Shown: positions 8,343 through 16,927, numbered from the stretch's first letter. The stretch is DNA of 42,054 nucleotides from Sedimenticola hydrogenitrophicus (GCF_025175675.1 NZ_JANIOA010000040.1:1-42054); one strand, 5' to 3'. A program made the numbers and translations. Notes: generated by a model from the sequence alone, not told the origin.

Positions 8343-8343
8343 A
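8191..8343 (+). CDS. Possible 50-residue leader peptide made of two repeat units
   Basis: ATG at 8191 opens a frame of 50 codons that runs through two tandem repeat copies without a stop and ends at TGA 8341-8343. That stop overlaps the RRM-protein ATG (8340-8342) as ATGA, the classic arrangement for translational coupling. The peptide has two similar halves, both containing RQD(R/S).F and GAAQGCA. There is no strong ribosome site before 8191 (GGTGACCCC precedes it). It could be a real coupled leader or simply repeat DNA that happens to be open; I cannot decide from one sequence. Confidence 0.35.
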   Translation: MKNWQDRQFPRPKAARQGAAQGCACRMTRRQDSRFAQRSCPKGAAQGCAA

Positions 8344-8606
8344 AACTCCTGATACGCAACCTCGCCCGCAGCACCACCGAAGCGGAACTCCGCGCCCTGT
8401 TCGAGGCGTACGGCACGGTGCAGTCCTGCACCCTGGTGATGGATCAGGCGAGCGGCCAGTCGAAGGGTTTCGGCTTCGTCAACATGCCCAAGCCGGGGGA
8501 AGCCAAGGCGGCGATGAAGAGCCTGAACGGGCAGGAGCTGGCCGGCAGCCGGATGCGGGTGAAAAAGGCCGAGACACCGCAGGCAAAACCAGGCAGCGAC
8601 GACTAG
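8340..8606 (+). CDS. Small single-RRM RNA-binding protein
   Basis: This 88-residue protein is one RNA recognition motif plus a short basic tail. RNP2 is LLIRNL (3-8) and RNP1 is KGFGFVNM (42-49), including the two RNA-stacking aromatics of RNP1. Such bacterial RRM proteins (Rbp family) bind single-stranded RNA and are often linked to cold or stress responses; the target here is unknown. I chose ATG 8340, which puts the first beta strand at the terminus. An in-frame ATG at 8331 adds three residues but lies within the hairpin. The start is overlapped by the stop of the upstream repeat frame and sits at the foot of a hairpin whose loop holds GGGA, so translation is probably structure-controlled. 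Confidence 0.88.
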   Translation: MKLLIRNLARSTTEAELRALFEAYGTVQSCTLVMDQASGQSKGFGFVNMPKPGEAKAAMKSLNGQELAGSRMRVKKAETPQAKPGSDD

Positions 8607-8657
8607 CAGCAATGGTGGATGTGCCTACCGAATTGTCCACCCTTAAGACTACAACCT

Positions 8658-8738
8658 GTAGGATGCGGTGCGTAAAACGAACCGCATCGGTCCGGCGGCC
8701 AGCCAATGATGCGGTTCGCAAGCTCACCGGCATCCTAC
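8658..8738. repeat. Nested inverted repeat after the RRM gene
   Basis: The outer arms GTAGGATGCGGTG (8658-8670) and CACCGGCATCCTAC (8725-8738) pair with one bulged base. The inner arms CGAACCGCATC (8678-8688) and GATGCGGTTCG (8708-8718) pair perfectly. This resembles a widely dispersed proteobacterial GTAGGATGCGGT repeat. It lies between the convergent RRM and RND genes. Confidence 0.75.
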
Positions 8739-8855
8739 CCAAAAAACCGGTCATAGGGCGCCCCGTGGGCGCCTAACCCACCCAAAGCTGAATCAGCTGT
8801 ACCCCGCTAATAAAATTGGAAGACTACCAGCCACACCCCGCATTACCGGAACCAC

Positions 8856-11800
8856 TCAGCCGGCCTGCTCCTCCCGTTCCAGCGCCAGTTGCGCCTTGTT
8901 ATGGTCACGCGCCAGCAGCAGATAGAAGGCCGGCAGCACAAACAGGGTGAAGAAGGTGCCGATCCCCAGCCCGGTGGTGATGGTGAGACCGATATCGAAG
9001 CGGCTGACCGCCCCCGGGCCGCTGGCGGTCAGTAGGGGTAGCATGGCCACGATCAGCGCCACGGCGGTCATCAGGATCGGCCGCAGGCGGATCGCCGCGG
9101 CCTTTTCCACTGCCTCGCGCTTCGACAACCCCTCCTTGATCTGCAGCTGATTGGCGAACTCCACGATCAGGATACCGTTCTTGGCCACCACCCCGATCAG
9201 GGTGATCAGGCCGACCTGGGTGTAGATATTCACCGAGGCCAAGCCGAGGGTGATGAACAGCATCGCCCCGGCGATGGAGAGCGGTACCGAGATGAGGATG
9301 ATCAGCGGATCGCGCCAACTCTCGAACTGGGCCGCCAGCACCAGGTAGATCACCAGCAACGACAGGAAGAAGGTGACCACCAGACCGCTACCCTGTTGGG
9401 CGTACTGGCGCGAATCGCCGGCATAGTCGTAGCTGTAGCCCTTCGGCAGCAGCTCCTGGGCCTGGGCCTCCAGGAAGGCCAGGGCATCACCCAGCTTGAC
9501 CCCGGGGAAGGTCACCCCCTCCACCGCCACCGAGTTGAGCTGCTGGAACTGGGTGCGTTTCGAGGGTTCGACCCGGCTCTCCATGCGCACCACGCTGGAG
9601 AGCGGCACCAGCGCGCCGCCGCCGCTGCGGATATAGTAGTCGTCGAGCATCGCCTCGCTGAGCCGGTAGGCCTGCTCGACCTGGGGTATCACCTTGTAGC
9701 TGCGGCCATCGAGATTGAACCAGTTGACGTGGCCGCCACCCAGCATGGTGCCCAGGTTGCGGCCGATATCCTGCATGCTGATGCCCAGGTCCCCCGCCCG
9801 GTCGCGGTCGACCTGCAGGCGGGTGACCGGGCGGTCCAGGTCCACCGATTTCTTCAGGAACATGAAGTTGCCGCTGCCCATGCCGCGACCGATGATCTGA
9901 TCGGCCAGCTCGATGATCTCTTCATAGGTGCGGTCGCTGGTAATCACGAACTGCACCGGCAGGCCGCCGGCGGAACCGGGCAGGCTGGGCCGGGGAAAGG
10001 CCACGCTCTGGAACCCGGCCACCTTGTCCAGGGCCGTCTGGACCTCCGGCTGCACCATCGTCTGGGTGCGCTCGCGCTGGTCGATGGAGGTCATCTTGAA
10101 GCCGCCGAACACCGTGTCCTGGGAGCGCCCGAGGATGTAGAAGCCGTCGTTGTACTCGGGAATCCCCTGAAACTCCTGCTGGATCTGCCGCGCATAGGCG
10201 CGGTGGTAATCCAGGGTGGCGGTGCGCGGACCGCTGGCCTGGAAGAAGAGAATGCCCTGATCCTCGGTCGGCGCCAGTTCGTTCTGGCTGGTGACGAACA
10301 TCAGGTAGACGGCCGGCAGGGTGAGCAGGGCGAAGATGACGCTCACCGACACGGTGGAGAGCGAACCGTGCAGCAGCCGCCGATAGCCGTCGGCCAGCCA
10401 GCTGAAGAACGCCTCGACCCGCTGCTCGAAGCGCCCCTGGCTGCCGTGGGGCTTGAGTACATGGGCGGAGAGCACCGGCGAGAGGGTCAGGGCGACGATA
10501 CCGGAGATGATCACCGCACCGCTCAGGGTGAAGGCGAACTCGGTAAACAGGGTGCCCACCAGCCCGCCCATGAAACCGATCGGCGCATACACCGCCAGCA
10601 GGGTGGTGGTCATGGCGATGATCGGCACCGCCATCTCCCGCGCCCCGTAGATGGCGGCGTGGAACTTGGTCTCGCCGCGTTCGATATGCCGATGCACATT
10701 CTCCACCACGATAATGGCGTCATCCACCACCAGACCGATCGCCAACACCATGGAGAGCAGGGTCAACAGGTTGAGCGAGTAACCCAGCAGCAGCATGACG
10801 AAGGCGCCGCCGATGAGCGACAGCGGTACCGCCACCGCCGGCACCGCGGCGGCGCGGAATGACCCCAGCGTCAGGTAGACCACGAACAGCACAATCAGCA
10901 CCGCCTCGATAATGGTGCGGTAGACCTCGTCGATGGAGTTCTGAATGAAGGTGCTGGCATCGTAGGGGATCATCACCTGCATCCCCGCCGGCAGCTGGGC
11001 GCGGATCTTCGGCACCTCGTCATTGACCAGCCCGGCCACGGTCAGCGGGTTGGAGCCCGGCGCCTGCTCGACGGCGATGAACACCGCGGGGATGCCGTTA
11101 TACCAGGCGGTGGAGTCGTAGTTCTCGGCCCCCAGCTCGGTGCGGGCGATATCCCCCAAGCGCACCAGCGCGCCGTTGCCGCCCCGCACCACCAGGCGCT
11201 GAAAATCCTCTGCCCGATTGATGTCAGTGCTGGCGGTCAGGTCCACCGCCACGTAGCGGCCCTTGGTCGAGCCGATACCGGCCAGGTAGTTGTTGGCCCG
11301 CAGCACCCCGGCCACATCATCGGCGGTCACCCCCAGCGCCGCCATGCGCCGAGGGTCGAGCCAGATGCGCATGGCGAACTGCTGGCCGAACATGCGCGCC
11401 TTGGCCACCCCGGGCAGGGCCTGCAGCTGCGGCTGCACCACCCGCAGCACATAGTCGGCGAGCTGCACCCGGGATATCTCCTGGCTGTAGAAGGCGACAT
11501 ACATCAGGGCGGTGGAGTCGCCGGTGGTGGACTCGATCACCGGATCCTGGGCATCCGCCGGCAGCACATTACGCTTGCTGGCCACCTTGGCCTGGATCTC
11601 GGCGACGGCGGCGTTGGCATCGTAATTGAGCTCCATGTGCACTTCGATGCTGGAGCTGCCCTGACTGCTGGTGGAGAACAGGTAGTCGATGCCGTTGGCC
11701 TCGGCGATGGCCTGCTGCAACGGGGTGGTGACAAAGCCTTTTACCAGGTCGGAGCTGGCCCCCGGGTAGTTGGTGGTCACCTTGACCACGGTGCTGTCGA

Positions 11801-11918
11801 TGACCGGATACTGCCGCACCTCCAGCATGCCGATGGAACGCAGGCCGACAATCAGGATCAGCAGGCTGACCACCGTCGCCAGTACCGGGCGTTTGATAAA
11901 GATGTCGGTGAAGTTCAT
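8856..11918 (-). CDS. RND multidrug efflux transporter, inner-membrane subunit
   Basis: This 1020-residue protein is a full-length AcrB/MexF-type (HAE-1) RND pump. It starts MNFTDIFIKRPVLATVVSLL, then two large periplasmic loops alternate with twelve membrane helices. The proton-relay Asp pair of TM4 is seen in GLVVDDAIIVVENV (about residues 399-400). The helical TM10-TM11 region with GVVAKNGILIVEFANQ is also intact. It would export hydrophobic or toxic compounds using the proton gradient as part of a tripartite complex. Its ATG overlaps the adaptor stop by four bases (ATGA), implying coupled synthesis with the adaptor. No outer-membrane TolC-type gene is nearby, so it probably borrows one. 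Substrates cannot be predicted from sequence. Confidence 0.95.
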   Translation of the reverse strand: MNFTDIFIKRPVLATVVSLLILIVGLRSIGMLEVRQYPVIDSTVVKVTTNYPGASSDLVKGFVTTPLQQAIAEANGIDYLFSTSSQGSSSIEVHMELNYDANAAVAEIQAKVASKRNVLPADAQDPVIESTTGDSTALMYVAFYSQEISRVQLADYVLRVVQPQLQALPGVAKARMFGQQFAMRIWLDPRRMAALGVTADDVAGVLRANNYLAGIGSTKGRYVAVDLTASTDINRAEDFQRLVVRGGNGALVRLGDIARTELGAENYDSTAWYNGIPAVFIAVEQAPGSNPLTVAGLVNDEVPKIRAQLPAGMQVMIPYDASTFIQNSIDEVYRTIIEAVLIVLFVVYLTLGSFRAAAVPAVAVPLSLIGGAFVMLLLGYSLNLLTLLSMVLAIGLVVDDAIIVVENVHRHIERGETKFHAAIYGAREMAVPIIAMTTTLLAVYAPIGFMGGLVGTLFTEFAFTLSGAVIISGIVALTLSPVLSAHVLKPHGSQGRFEQRVEAFFSWLADGYRRLLHGSLSTVSVSVIFALLTLPAVYLMFVTSQNELAPTEDQGILFFQASGPRTATLDYHRAYARQIQQEFQGIPEYNDGFYILGRSQDTVFGGFKMTSIDQRERTQTMVQPEVQTALDKVAGFQSVAFPRPSLPGSAGGLPVQFVITSDRTYEEIIELADQIIGRGMGSGNFMFLKKSVDLDRPVTRLQVDRDRAGDLGISMQDIGRNLGTMLGGGHVNWFNLDGRSYKVIPQVEQAYRLSEAMLDDYYIRSGGGALVPLSSVVRMESRVEPSKRTQFQQLNSVAVEGVTFPGVKLGDALAFLEAQAQELLPKGYSYDYAGDSRQYAQQGSGLVVTFFLSLLVIYLVLAAQFESWRDPLIILISVPLSIAGAMLFITLGLASVNIYTQVGLITLIGVVAKNGILIVEFANQLQIKEGLSKREAVEKAAAIRLRPILMTAVALIVAMLPLLTASGPGAVSRFDIGLTITTGLGIGTFFTLFVLPAFYLLLARDHNKAQLALEREEQAG

Positions 11919-13018
11919 TGTTCCACGACCTGGCCGTCATCCAGTACTACCGAATCATCGATGGTGACCGGCTGGCCGTCGCGCAGCTTGACCAGGCCGG
12001 CACGCACCACCCGTTCCCCGGCCGCCAGGCCACGGATGACCGCCACCCGTCCCTCGCGCACCGTGCCGGTCTCCACCTGACGCCGTTGCACCCGCAACCC
12101 CCCGCCCTCGGCTTCGCCGATGATATAGGCGAAATTGCCGTAGGTGTTGTAGCTGATGGCGGTACGCGGCACGGTGAGCACCGCATTTTCATTCTGCATC
12201 AGGGTCTCGACCTCGGCGAACATCCCGGGACGCAGACGACGCTCCGGATTGGGTACCGTGGCGCGGACCCGGATCGAACGGCTGCCCTCGTCCACGCCGG
12301 CATCGATGGCGCTGACGCGGCCGCTGAACGGCGCATCCGGATAGGCGGCAACCCGCAGCCGCACCACCTGGCCCGGGGTCACCCGGCTGAACTCGCGCTC
12401 CGGCAGCGCATAGTCCACGTACAGCGGATCCAGGGCCTGCAGGCTGACGATCGGGGTGCCGGCCGGGAGAAACTGTCCTTGGTCCACCTGGCGGATGCCG
12501 AGGATGCCACTGAAGGGGGCCTTGATGACCTTCTTGCGCACCGTGGCCTGCTGCTGCGCCACCTTGGCCTGGGCACTTTCATAAGTCGCCTTGGCGATAT
12601 CGAACTCCGATTTGGAGACCGCCTGCTTCGGCATCAGCTCGGCGGTGCGCCGGAACTGCACCTCGGCCAGGCGCTGGTCGGCCTTGAGTGACTCAAGGGT
12701 GGCCAGTTCCACCGAATCCTCCAACCGCAGCAGGACCTCGCCGGCCGTGGCCACCTGACCCGAGTCGAAATTGATCAGACTCACCATGCCCGGCACCTCG
12801 TTGGTGATTTCGATGCCGCTCTGCGCCCGCAGGCTACCCACGGCGCGCAGCATCGGCTGCCAGTTCTCCTGTCGTACCCGGGCCGAGGCGATCACCGCCG
12901 GGGGGCGGGGCGCGGTCAGTTGCGCGTTCATCTGCTGGAACTGCTGGAACTTCCAGTAACCGACGCCCGCGGCAGCGCCACCGAACAGCAGCAGGAGAAT
13001 AATCAGCCGTTTAATCAT
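11915..13018 (-). CDS. RND efflux periplasmic adaptor (membrane fusion protein)
   Basis: This 367-residue HlyD/MexA-type adaptor links the RND pump to an outer-membrane channel. It has an N-terminal membrane anchor (RLIILLLLFGGAAAGVGYW), a split lipoyl domain (GMVSLINFDSGQVATAGEVLL and the matching KAPFSGILGIRQVDQGQFL), and an alpha-hairpin between them (about 105-165). A beta-barrel and a membrane-proximal domain follow. No lipobox Cys follows the hydrophobic run, so it is anchored by the helix rather than by lipid. It overlaps the regulator stop (13015-13018) and the pump start (11915-11918) by four bases each, a tightly coupled three-gene operon. Confidence 0.93.
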   Translation of the reverse strand: MIKRLIILLLLFGGAAAGVGYWKFQQFQQMNAQLTAPRPPAVIASARVRQENWQPMLRAVGSLRAQSGIEITNEVPGMVSLINFDSGQVATAGEVLLRLEDSVELATLESLKADQRLAEVQFRRTAELMPKQAVSKSEFDIAKATYESAQAKVAQQQATVRKKVIKAPFSGILGIRQVDQGQFLPAGTPIVSLQALDPLYVDYALPEREFSRVTPGQVVRLRVAAYPDAPFSGRVSAIDAGVDEGSRSIRVRATVPNPERRLRPGMFAEVETLMQNENAVLTVPRTAISYNTYGNFAYIIGEAEGGGLRVQRRQVETGTVREGRVAVIRGLAAGERVVRAGLVKLRDGQPVTIDDSVVLDDGQVVEQ

Positions 13019-13737
13019 GTATCTCTATCCTGGGAATTTAGCAATGAAACCGGGTCGCCAGCCGCGGCACCGGAAGTGCCCGCCGCGGGTTCGCACAAAC
13101 AGCCGTGAAACAGCAGATCACCCGCCATCTGCGCGAAACGGCGGGGATCGTCGGCGAAATCGACAAAGGGAAAATGACGCAACACGTTGCGGCTCTGAAA
13201 GAAAAACACATTGGTGCTGATGATCAGGTGCGCCAGCAGCGCCGGGTTCAGGTCGCGACGGAATTCGCCGCTCTCCTGCCCCTCGCGCACAATCGCCAGC
13301 AGCTCGCTGAAACCTTCGAGGAACACCTGCTCGGCCAGCTCCTTGCCCCCCTCGGGGCTGGACTCCATCACCTCGCGCACCACCAGGCGCGAGACCTGTT
13401 CCCGGCGCAGCAGGGTCTCCAGGTGATGGGCGAGGAAGGCGGAGAGCTGCTCGGTAACCGTGCTCCCGGAAACCCGCCCCTGGCGCAACGCCGCGCTGCT
13501 GTCGCGGCAGGCTTCGCGGATCACCGCCAGGTAGAGCTCATGCTTGCTGCGGAAATGGTGGAACACATTGGCCTTGCTCACCCCGGCGCAGCGCGCCAGC
13601 TCGCTCATGGAGGTGGCGTCGTAGCCCTTTTCGGCGAACAGGCCGGCGGCGACATCGAGAATGGCCTGCGCACTGGGAGAACGGGAGTCATCCCCCTGTG
13701 CCGGATTGGGGGTATCGCTGGCTTGTGATGGTGTCAT
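13015..13737 (-). CDS. TetR family repressor of the RND efflux operon
   Basis: This 240-residue regulator has a TetR helix-turn-helix at about residues 24-70, with recognition segment MSELARCAGVSKANVFHHFRSKHELY, and an all-helical ligand-binding C-terminal domain. The first 20 residues are Pro/Ser-rich and probably disordered. It is the first gene of the operon and probably represses itself together with the adaptor and pump. A palindrome at 13765-13782, close upstream of its ATG, is the likely operator. The C-terminal tail (CLCEPAAGTSGAAAGDP) is longer than usual for the family. The start follows only a weak ribosome site (AGAG), but no better ATG fits. Confidence 0.92.
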   Translation of the reverse strand: MTPSQASDTPNPAQGDDSRSPSAQAILDVAAGLFAEKGYDATSMSELARCAGVSKANVFHHFRSKHELYLAVIREACRDSSAALRQGRVSGSTVTEQLSAFLAHHLETLLRREQVSRLVVREVMESSPEGGKELAEQVFLEGFSELLAIVREGQESGEFRRDLNPALLAHLIISTNVFFFQSRNVLRHFPFVDFADDPRRFAQMAGDLLFHGCLCEPAAGTSGAAAGDPVSLLNSQDRDT

Positions 13738-13752
13738 TGGAAACTCTGGTTT

Positions 13753-13782
13753 ACTGACTGACTGACTGACCGGTCGGTCAGT
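13753..13782. promoter_or_regulatory. TetR-type operator with ACTG direct repeats
   Basis: ACTGAC (13765-13770) and GTCAGT (13777-13782) flank the centre CGGTCG, resembling the TGACC..GGTCA operators of TetR repressors. The left arm extends into four ACTG units starting at 13753. On the minus strand a TAAAAT -10-like hexamer lies just upstream, so a bound repressor would block the operon promoter. Confidence 0.65.
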
Positions 13783-13926
13783 GATATTTTAGCGCCGGTG
13801 ATTCTTCCCCACAAGCCCTGCTCGCCACGCCGGGTTCACAGCCGGCATGGCGGCCCGGGATAATGTCCATGCAACGGCCCGCTAGCCAACCGGGTCCCTA
13901 ACACCGACACTCGGGAGAACCGACAT

Positions 13927-14568
13927 ATGGACCAGATGCTCGTCTATGCCGACAGCCTGAGCTGGGGCATCATCCCCGACACCCGCCTGCGCCTCACCTT
14001 TACGGAGCGCTGGCCGGGGGTTTTCGAACAGGGTCTGAACGCCCGGGGTCACCCGACACGGGTGATCGAGAACTGCCTCAACGGGCGCCGTAGCGTTTGG
14101 GAAGACCCGTTCAAGGCGGGCCGCAACGGCAGCGAAGGGCTGGCGCAGGTGATGGAAATGCACGCCCCGCTAAGGCTGGTGCTGCTGATGCTGGCCACCA
14201 ACGATTTCCAGCGCAGCCACGACAATAACGCCTGGCTGTCGGCCCAGGGCGTGGCGCGGCTGGTCCAGATCATGCGCCAGGCGCCGATCGAACCCGGCAT
14301 GCCGGTGCCGGATATACTGCTGATCGCCCCACCCCTGATCGGCCAGCCGAAAGGCGCCATCGCCGGCAAGTTTGCCGGCGCTGACCGGCGTTGCCAGGGG
14401 CTGGTGGAGGCGCTACGCGAGGTGGCCCGGGAACAGGCCACCGGCTTCTTCGACGCCAACCGGGTGATTCGGGCCAGCCCGGTCGACGGTATCCACCTGG
14501 ACGCGGCGGCGCACCGGGTGTTGGGCGAGGCGATCGCCACCGAGGTGGCGGCCATGCTGAACGGGTAG
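13927..14568 (+). CDS. SGNH/GDSL-type esterase
   Basis: This 213-residue single-domain hydrolase resembles the arylesterase/acyltransferase branch of the SGNH family. Block I is YADSLSWG with the nucleophile Ser10, block III is ATND (90-93), and block V is DGIHLD with Asp187 and His190, so the catalytic triad is complete. Two usual glycines are alanines: GDS reads ADS and GTND reads ATND. No signal peptide is visible, so it should act in the cytoplasm on small acyl esters; the substrate is unknown. The ATG follows GGGAGAACCGACAT, a good ribosome site. It is divergent from the tetR operon, with the operator in the shared region, so joint control is possible but unproven. Confidence 0.85.
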   Translation: MDQMLVYADSLSWGIIPDTRLRLTFTERWPGVFEQGLNARGHPTRVIENCLNGRRSVWEDPFKAGRNGSEGLAQVMEMHAPLRLVLLMLATNDFQRSHDNNAWLSAQGVARLVQIMRQAPIEPGMPVPDILLIAPPLIGQPKGAIAGKFAGADRRCQGLVEALREVAREQATGFFDANRVIRASPVDGIHLDAAAHRVLGEAIATEVAAMLNG

Positions 14569-14576
14569 TTTTGTAG

Positions 14577-14644
14577 GGTGGGTTAGGCGCGCCCGGCACC
14601 GGGAAGGCCGATTGCATTGCACCTTGCGCGCGCCGTAACCCACC
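14577..14644. repeat. Inverted repeat (GGTGGGTTA type) after the esterase gene
   Basis: GGTGGGTTA GGCGCG (14577-14591) pairs with CGCGCC G TAACCCACC (14629-14644), one base bulged. A further GGTGGGTTA-like copy follows at about 14666-14675 (GGTGGGTTACGCGG), so the unit is partly duplicated. No T-run follows. It matches the look of dispersed proteobacterial GTAGGGTGGGTTA repeats. Confidence 0.7.
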
Positions 14645-14711
14645 ATTCGGCGGTCGGGGAGTCGGTGGGTTACGCGGCGCCCGGGTAGTGTCGTAGTCAG
14701 GAAGAACAGAC

Positions 14712-14783
14712 AGGGGTCGGAGTCAAGTCGCGTAGCGGCGGTGGAAGATTCCTACCGATCCGCGCGACTTGACTCCGACCCCT
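14712..14783. repeat. 21-bp perfect inverted repeat (GGGGTCGGAGTCAA type)
   Basis: AGGGGTCGGAGTCAAGTCGCG at 14712-14732 is matched exactly by its complement at 14763-14783, with a 30-base spacer. It lies between the convergent esterase and MOSC genes. Palindromes of this wording are, to my knowledge, frequent near REP-associated transposase genes in gammaproteobacteria, and a remnant of such a gene occurs at 41524. Confidence 0.8.
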
Positions 14784-14808
14784 TGCCCGCGAACCCAGGG
14801 TAGTACGG

Positions 14809-15609
14809 CTACTCCAGCACCTCAACCGTGCTGCCGAGCCGCAGCTCCCCGGTCCCGTCGTGCAGCAGGTTCTGACCGAAAAAGACCTGGTTGCCCTCGC
14901 GCCGGTAGCGATTGAGGGTGCGCAGCGGCTCCACCCCCTTCTCGCCGGTCTCGGGATTGATGGTGGGGATGACGCAGCGGGAGCAGGGCTTGGCGACCCG
15001 GAAGGTGAGTCCACCGATGCGGATGCGCTGCCAGCTGTCCTCGGCGTAGGCGGCGCAGCCCGAGACCACCAGGTTGGGGCGGAAGCGCAGCATCGGCAAG
15101 GCTTGCTCCAGCCGGCTGTTGAGGTCGTCCAGCGAGGCCTGGGAAATGAGCAGGAAGGGGAAACCATCGGCGAAGCCGACCCGGTCCTGCGGACCCGCAT
15201 AGGTGGGATCAACCGCCCGCTCGGTCTGCTCCGGCATGAAGAACAGCCGGCAGTCGATGCCGAGAAACCGGCTCAGCCAGGCGGCCGACTCCGCGCCGGC
15301 GCTCTGCGCCAGGCACTGGTCGCGCCACACCTGCACCGTCTCCGGCTCCATGTCCGCGGGTTCGAACGCCACGTCCAGGTCCGGCATGGCAGGCGCCGAC
15401 AGCCGCAGCCCCCCCGGCGTGAGCGCGGTGCGAACCAGCGCCATGCGCGGATGCTGACGCTGGGTGATGAACTTCCCGGTCCCATCCACCACCATCCAGT
15501 GGCGGTCGAAATGGATCCCCCGGCCATCCACCGGCGCGCGCTCCAGGGCGATGCCGCGCAGGGATTTCACCGGGTAAAAAAAGAGTCCGCTGAGAGTCAG
15601 TTGGCTCAT
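14809..15609 (-). CDS. MOSC domain protein (YcbX-like)
   Basis: This 266-residue protein has an N-terminal MOSC beta-barrel domain (about 1-120, LSGLFFYPVKSLRGIAL) and a C-terminal MOSC domain. The conserved KPCSRCVIPTINPETGEK motif is present, with the molybdenum-cofactor-sulfur Cys near residue 208. Members such as YcbX and mARC carry molybdenum cofactor and reduce N-hydroxylated compounds; the bacterial partner is often a flavin/ferredoxin domain, which is absent here. I chose ATG 15609 because AAAGGAGC lies six bases upstream; the longer frame adds only MKGAH. Located alone between a repeat and pilU. Confidence 0.88.
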   Translation of the reverse strand: MSQLTLSGLFFYPVKSLRGIALERAPVDGRGIHFDRHWMVVDGTGKFITQRQHPRMALVRTALTPGGLRLSAPAMPDLDVAFEPADMEPETVQVWRDQCLAQSAGAESAAWLSRFLGIDCRLFFMPEQTERAVDPTYAGPQDRVGFADGFPFLLISQASLDDLNSRLEQALPMLRFRPNLVVSGCAAYAEDSWQRIRIGGLTFRVAKPCSRCVIPTINPETGEKGVEPLRTLNRYRREGNQVFFGQNLLHDGTGELRLGSTVEVLE

Positions 15610-15761
15610 GTGTGCTCCTTTCAACAGCCAGGCGGTCAGAGTGGTTTGACCGGTTAGTGCCGTATTATCCGGCCTGGCAGAATTTGTCCACAGGGGCTGG
15701 CGTGATGGACTTCACAAATATCCTCAAAACCCGCCCTTCATTCTTAGGAAAATCTGCCGCC

Positions 15762-15767
15762 TATAAT
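15762..15767 (+). promoter_or_regulatory. Candidate -10 box for pilU
   Basis: A perfect TATAAT lies 45 bases before the pilU ATG. The -35 region (near 15739) is a poor match, so the promoter is plausible but not firm. Confidence 0.4.
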
Positions 15768-15811
15768 GGGACAAGAAATGCCTATGAGCCAGCCCGCCGG
15801 AGAAAATAGTT

Positions 15812-16927
15812 ATGGAGATCATCCCCTACCTGAAGCTGATGGTTCAGAAAAACGGTTCTGACCTGTTTTTCAGCACAGGTGCCCCTCCCAATCTGAAGGC
15901 GGAGGGACGCACCATGCCGATCGGCGACACCCCGATGGCACACGGTGCGGTACGCAAGCTCGCCTACTCGATCATGAGTGATGACCAGATCTCCGAGTTT
16001 GAAGGCACCATGGAGTGCAACCTGGCCGTCTCCATGAAGGGGCTGGGGCGGTTTCGTGTCAATGTGTTCCGCCAGCGTGGCGACGTCTCCATGGTGATCC
16101 GCTATATCAAGGGCGACATTCCGACCATCGAGGAGTTGAACCTGCCGCAATCACTGAAGGACCTGATCATGATGCCGCGCGGCCTGATCCTGGTGGTGGG
16201 TTCCACCGGCTCGGGCAAATCCACCTCGCTGGCCTCGATGATCGACCACCGTAACGCCAGCGCCACCGGGCACATCCTCACCATCGAGGACCCGGTGGAG
16301 TTCCTGCACACCCACAAAAAGTCGGTGGTGGATCAGCGCGAGGTGGGACTGGATACCCTCTCCTACGAGGTGGCGCTGAAAAATGCCATGCGCGAGGCGC
16401 CGGATGTGATCCTGATTGGCGAGATCCGCGACCGCCAGACCATGCAGCACGCCATCGCCTACGCCGAGACCGGCCACCTCTGTCTCTCCACCCTGCACGC
16501 CAATAACGCCAACCAGGCGTTGGACCGCATCGTCAACTTCTTTCCCGATACGGCCCATCATCAGCTGTTCATGGACCTGTCACTCAATCTGAAGGCGGTC
16601 GTTTCGCAACGCCTGATCAAGAGCAAGGATGGCAGACGGGTACCGGCGGTGGAGATCATGCTGCTCACCACCTTCGTCGCCGAACTGATCCAGAAGGGCG
16701 ATATACACGCCGTCAAGGAGGCCATGGAGCAGGGCAACGAGCGCGGTATGCAGACCTTCGACCAGGCCCTCTACAAGCTCTACAAGGATGGCAAGGTGAC
16801 CCTGGAGGAGGCACTGGCCAATGCCGACTCGCGCAACAACCTGTCACTGAAGATCCGCCTCGCGGAGAGCGGCAATGTGGAAGGTAACAGCGGCGCCATG
16901 GCCATCTCCGACGAGGAGTTCTTCTGA
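15812..16927 (+). CDS. pilU: Type IV pilus retraction ATPase PilU
   Basis: This 371-residue hexameric ATPase belongs to the PilT/PilU family and drives pilus depolymerisation for twitching and DNA uptake. Walker A is GSTGSGKST (about residues 130-138). The Asp boxes lie in ILTIEDPVEF and Walker B in APDVILIGEIRD. The His box HLCLSTLHANNANQ is also present. Length, the N-terminal start MEIIPYLKLMVQKNGSDLFFS and the acidic C-terminal tail (AISDEEFF) point to PilU rather than PilT. PilU normally acts as an accessory motor through PilT. The usual upstream pilT neighbour is not here, so pilT must lie elsewhere or be absent. A repeat element follows the stop codon. Confidence 0.93.
   Translation: MEIIPYLKLMVQKNGSDLFFSTGAPPNLKAEGRTMPIGDTPMAHGAVRKLAYSIMSDDQISEFEGTMECNLAVSMKGLGRFRVNVFRQRGDVSMVIRYIKGDIPTIEELNLPQSLKDLIMMPRGLILVVGSTGSGKSTSLASMIDHRNASATGHILTIEDPVEFLHTHKKSVVDQREVGLDTLSYEVALKNAMREAPDVILIGEIRDRQTMQHAIAYAETGHLCLSTLHANNANQALDRIVNFFPDTAHHQLFMDLSLNLKAVVSQRLIKSKDGRRVPAVEIMLLTTFVAELIQKGDIHAVKEAMEQGNERGMQTFDQALYKLYKDGKVTLEEALANADSRNNLSLKIRLAESGNVEGNSGAMAISDEEFF

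Noticed and set aside
9396-10862. 488-residue open frame antisense to the RND pump
   Set aside because: The composition is that of a codon-shadow frame, and the pump on the other strand is complete.
13753-13770. ACTG tandem array as a CRISPR or microsatellite
   Set aside because: Only four 4-base units, explained as an extended operator half; no spacers or cas genes.
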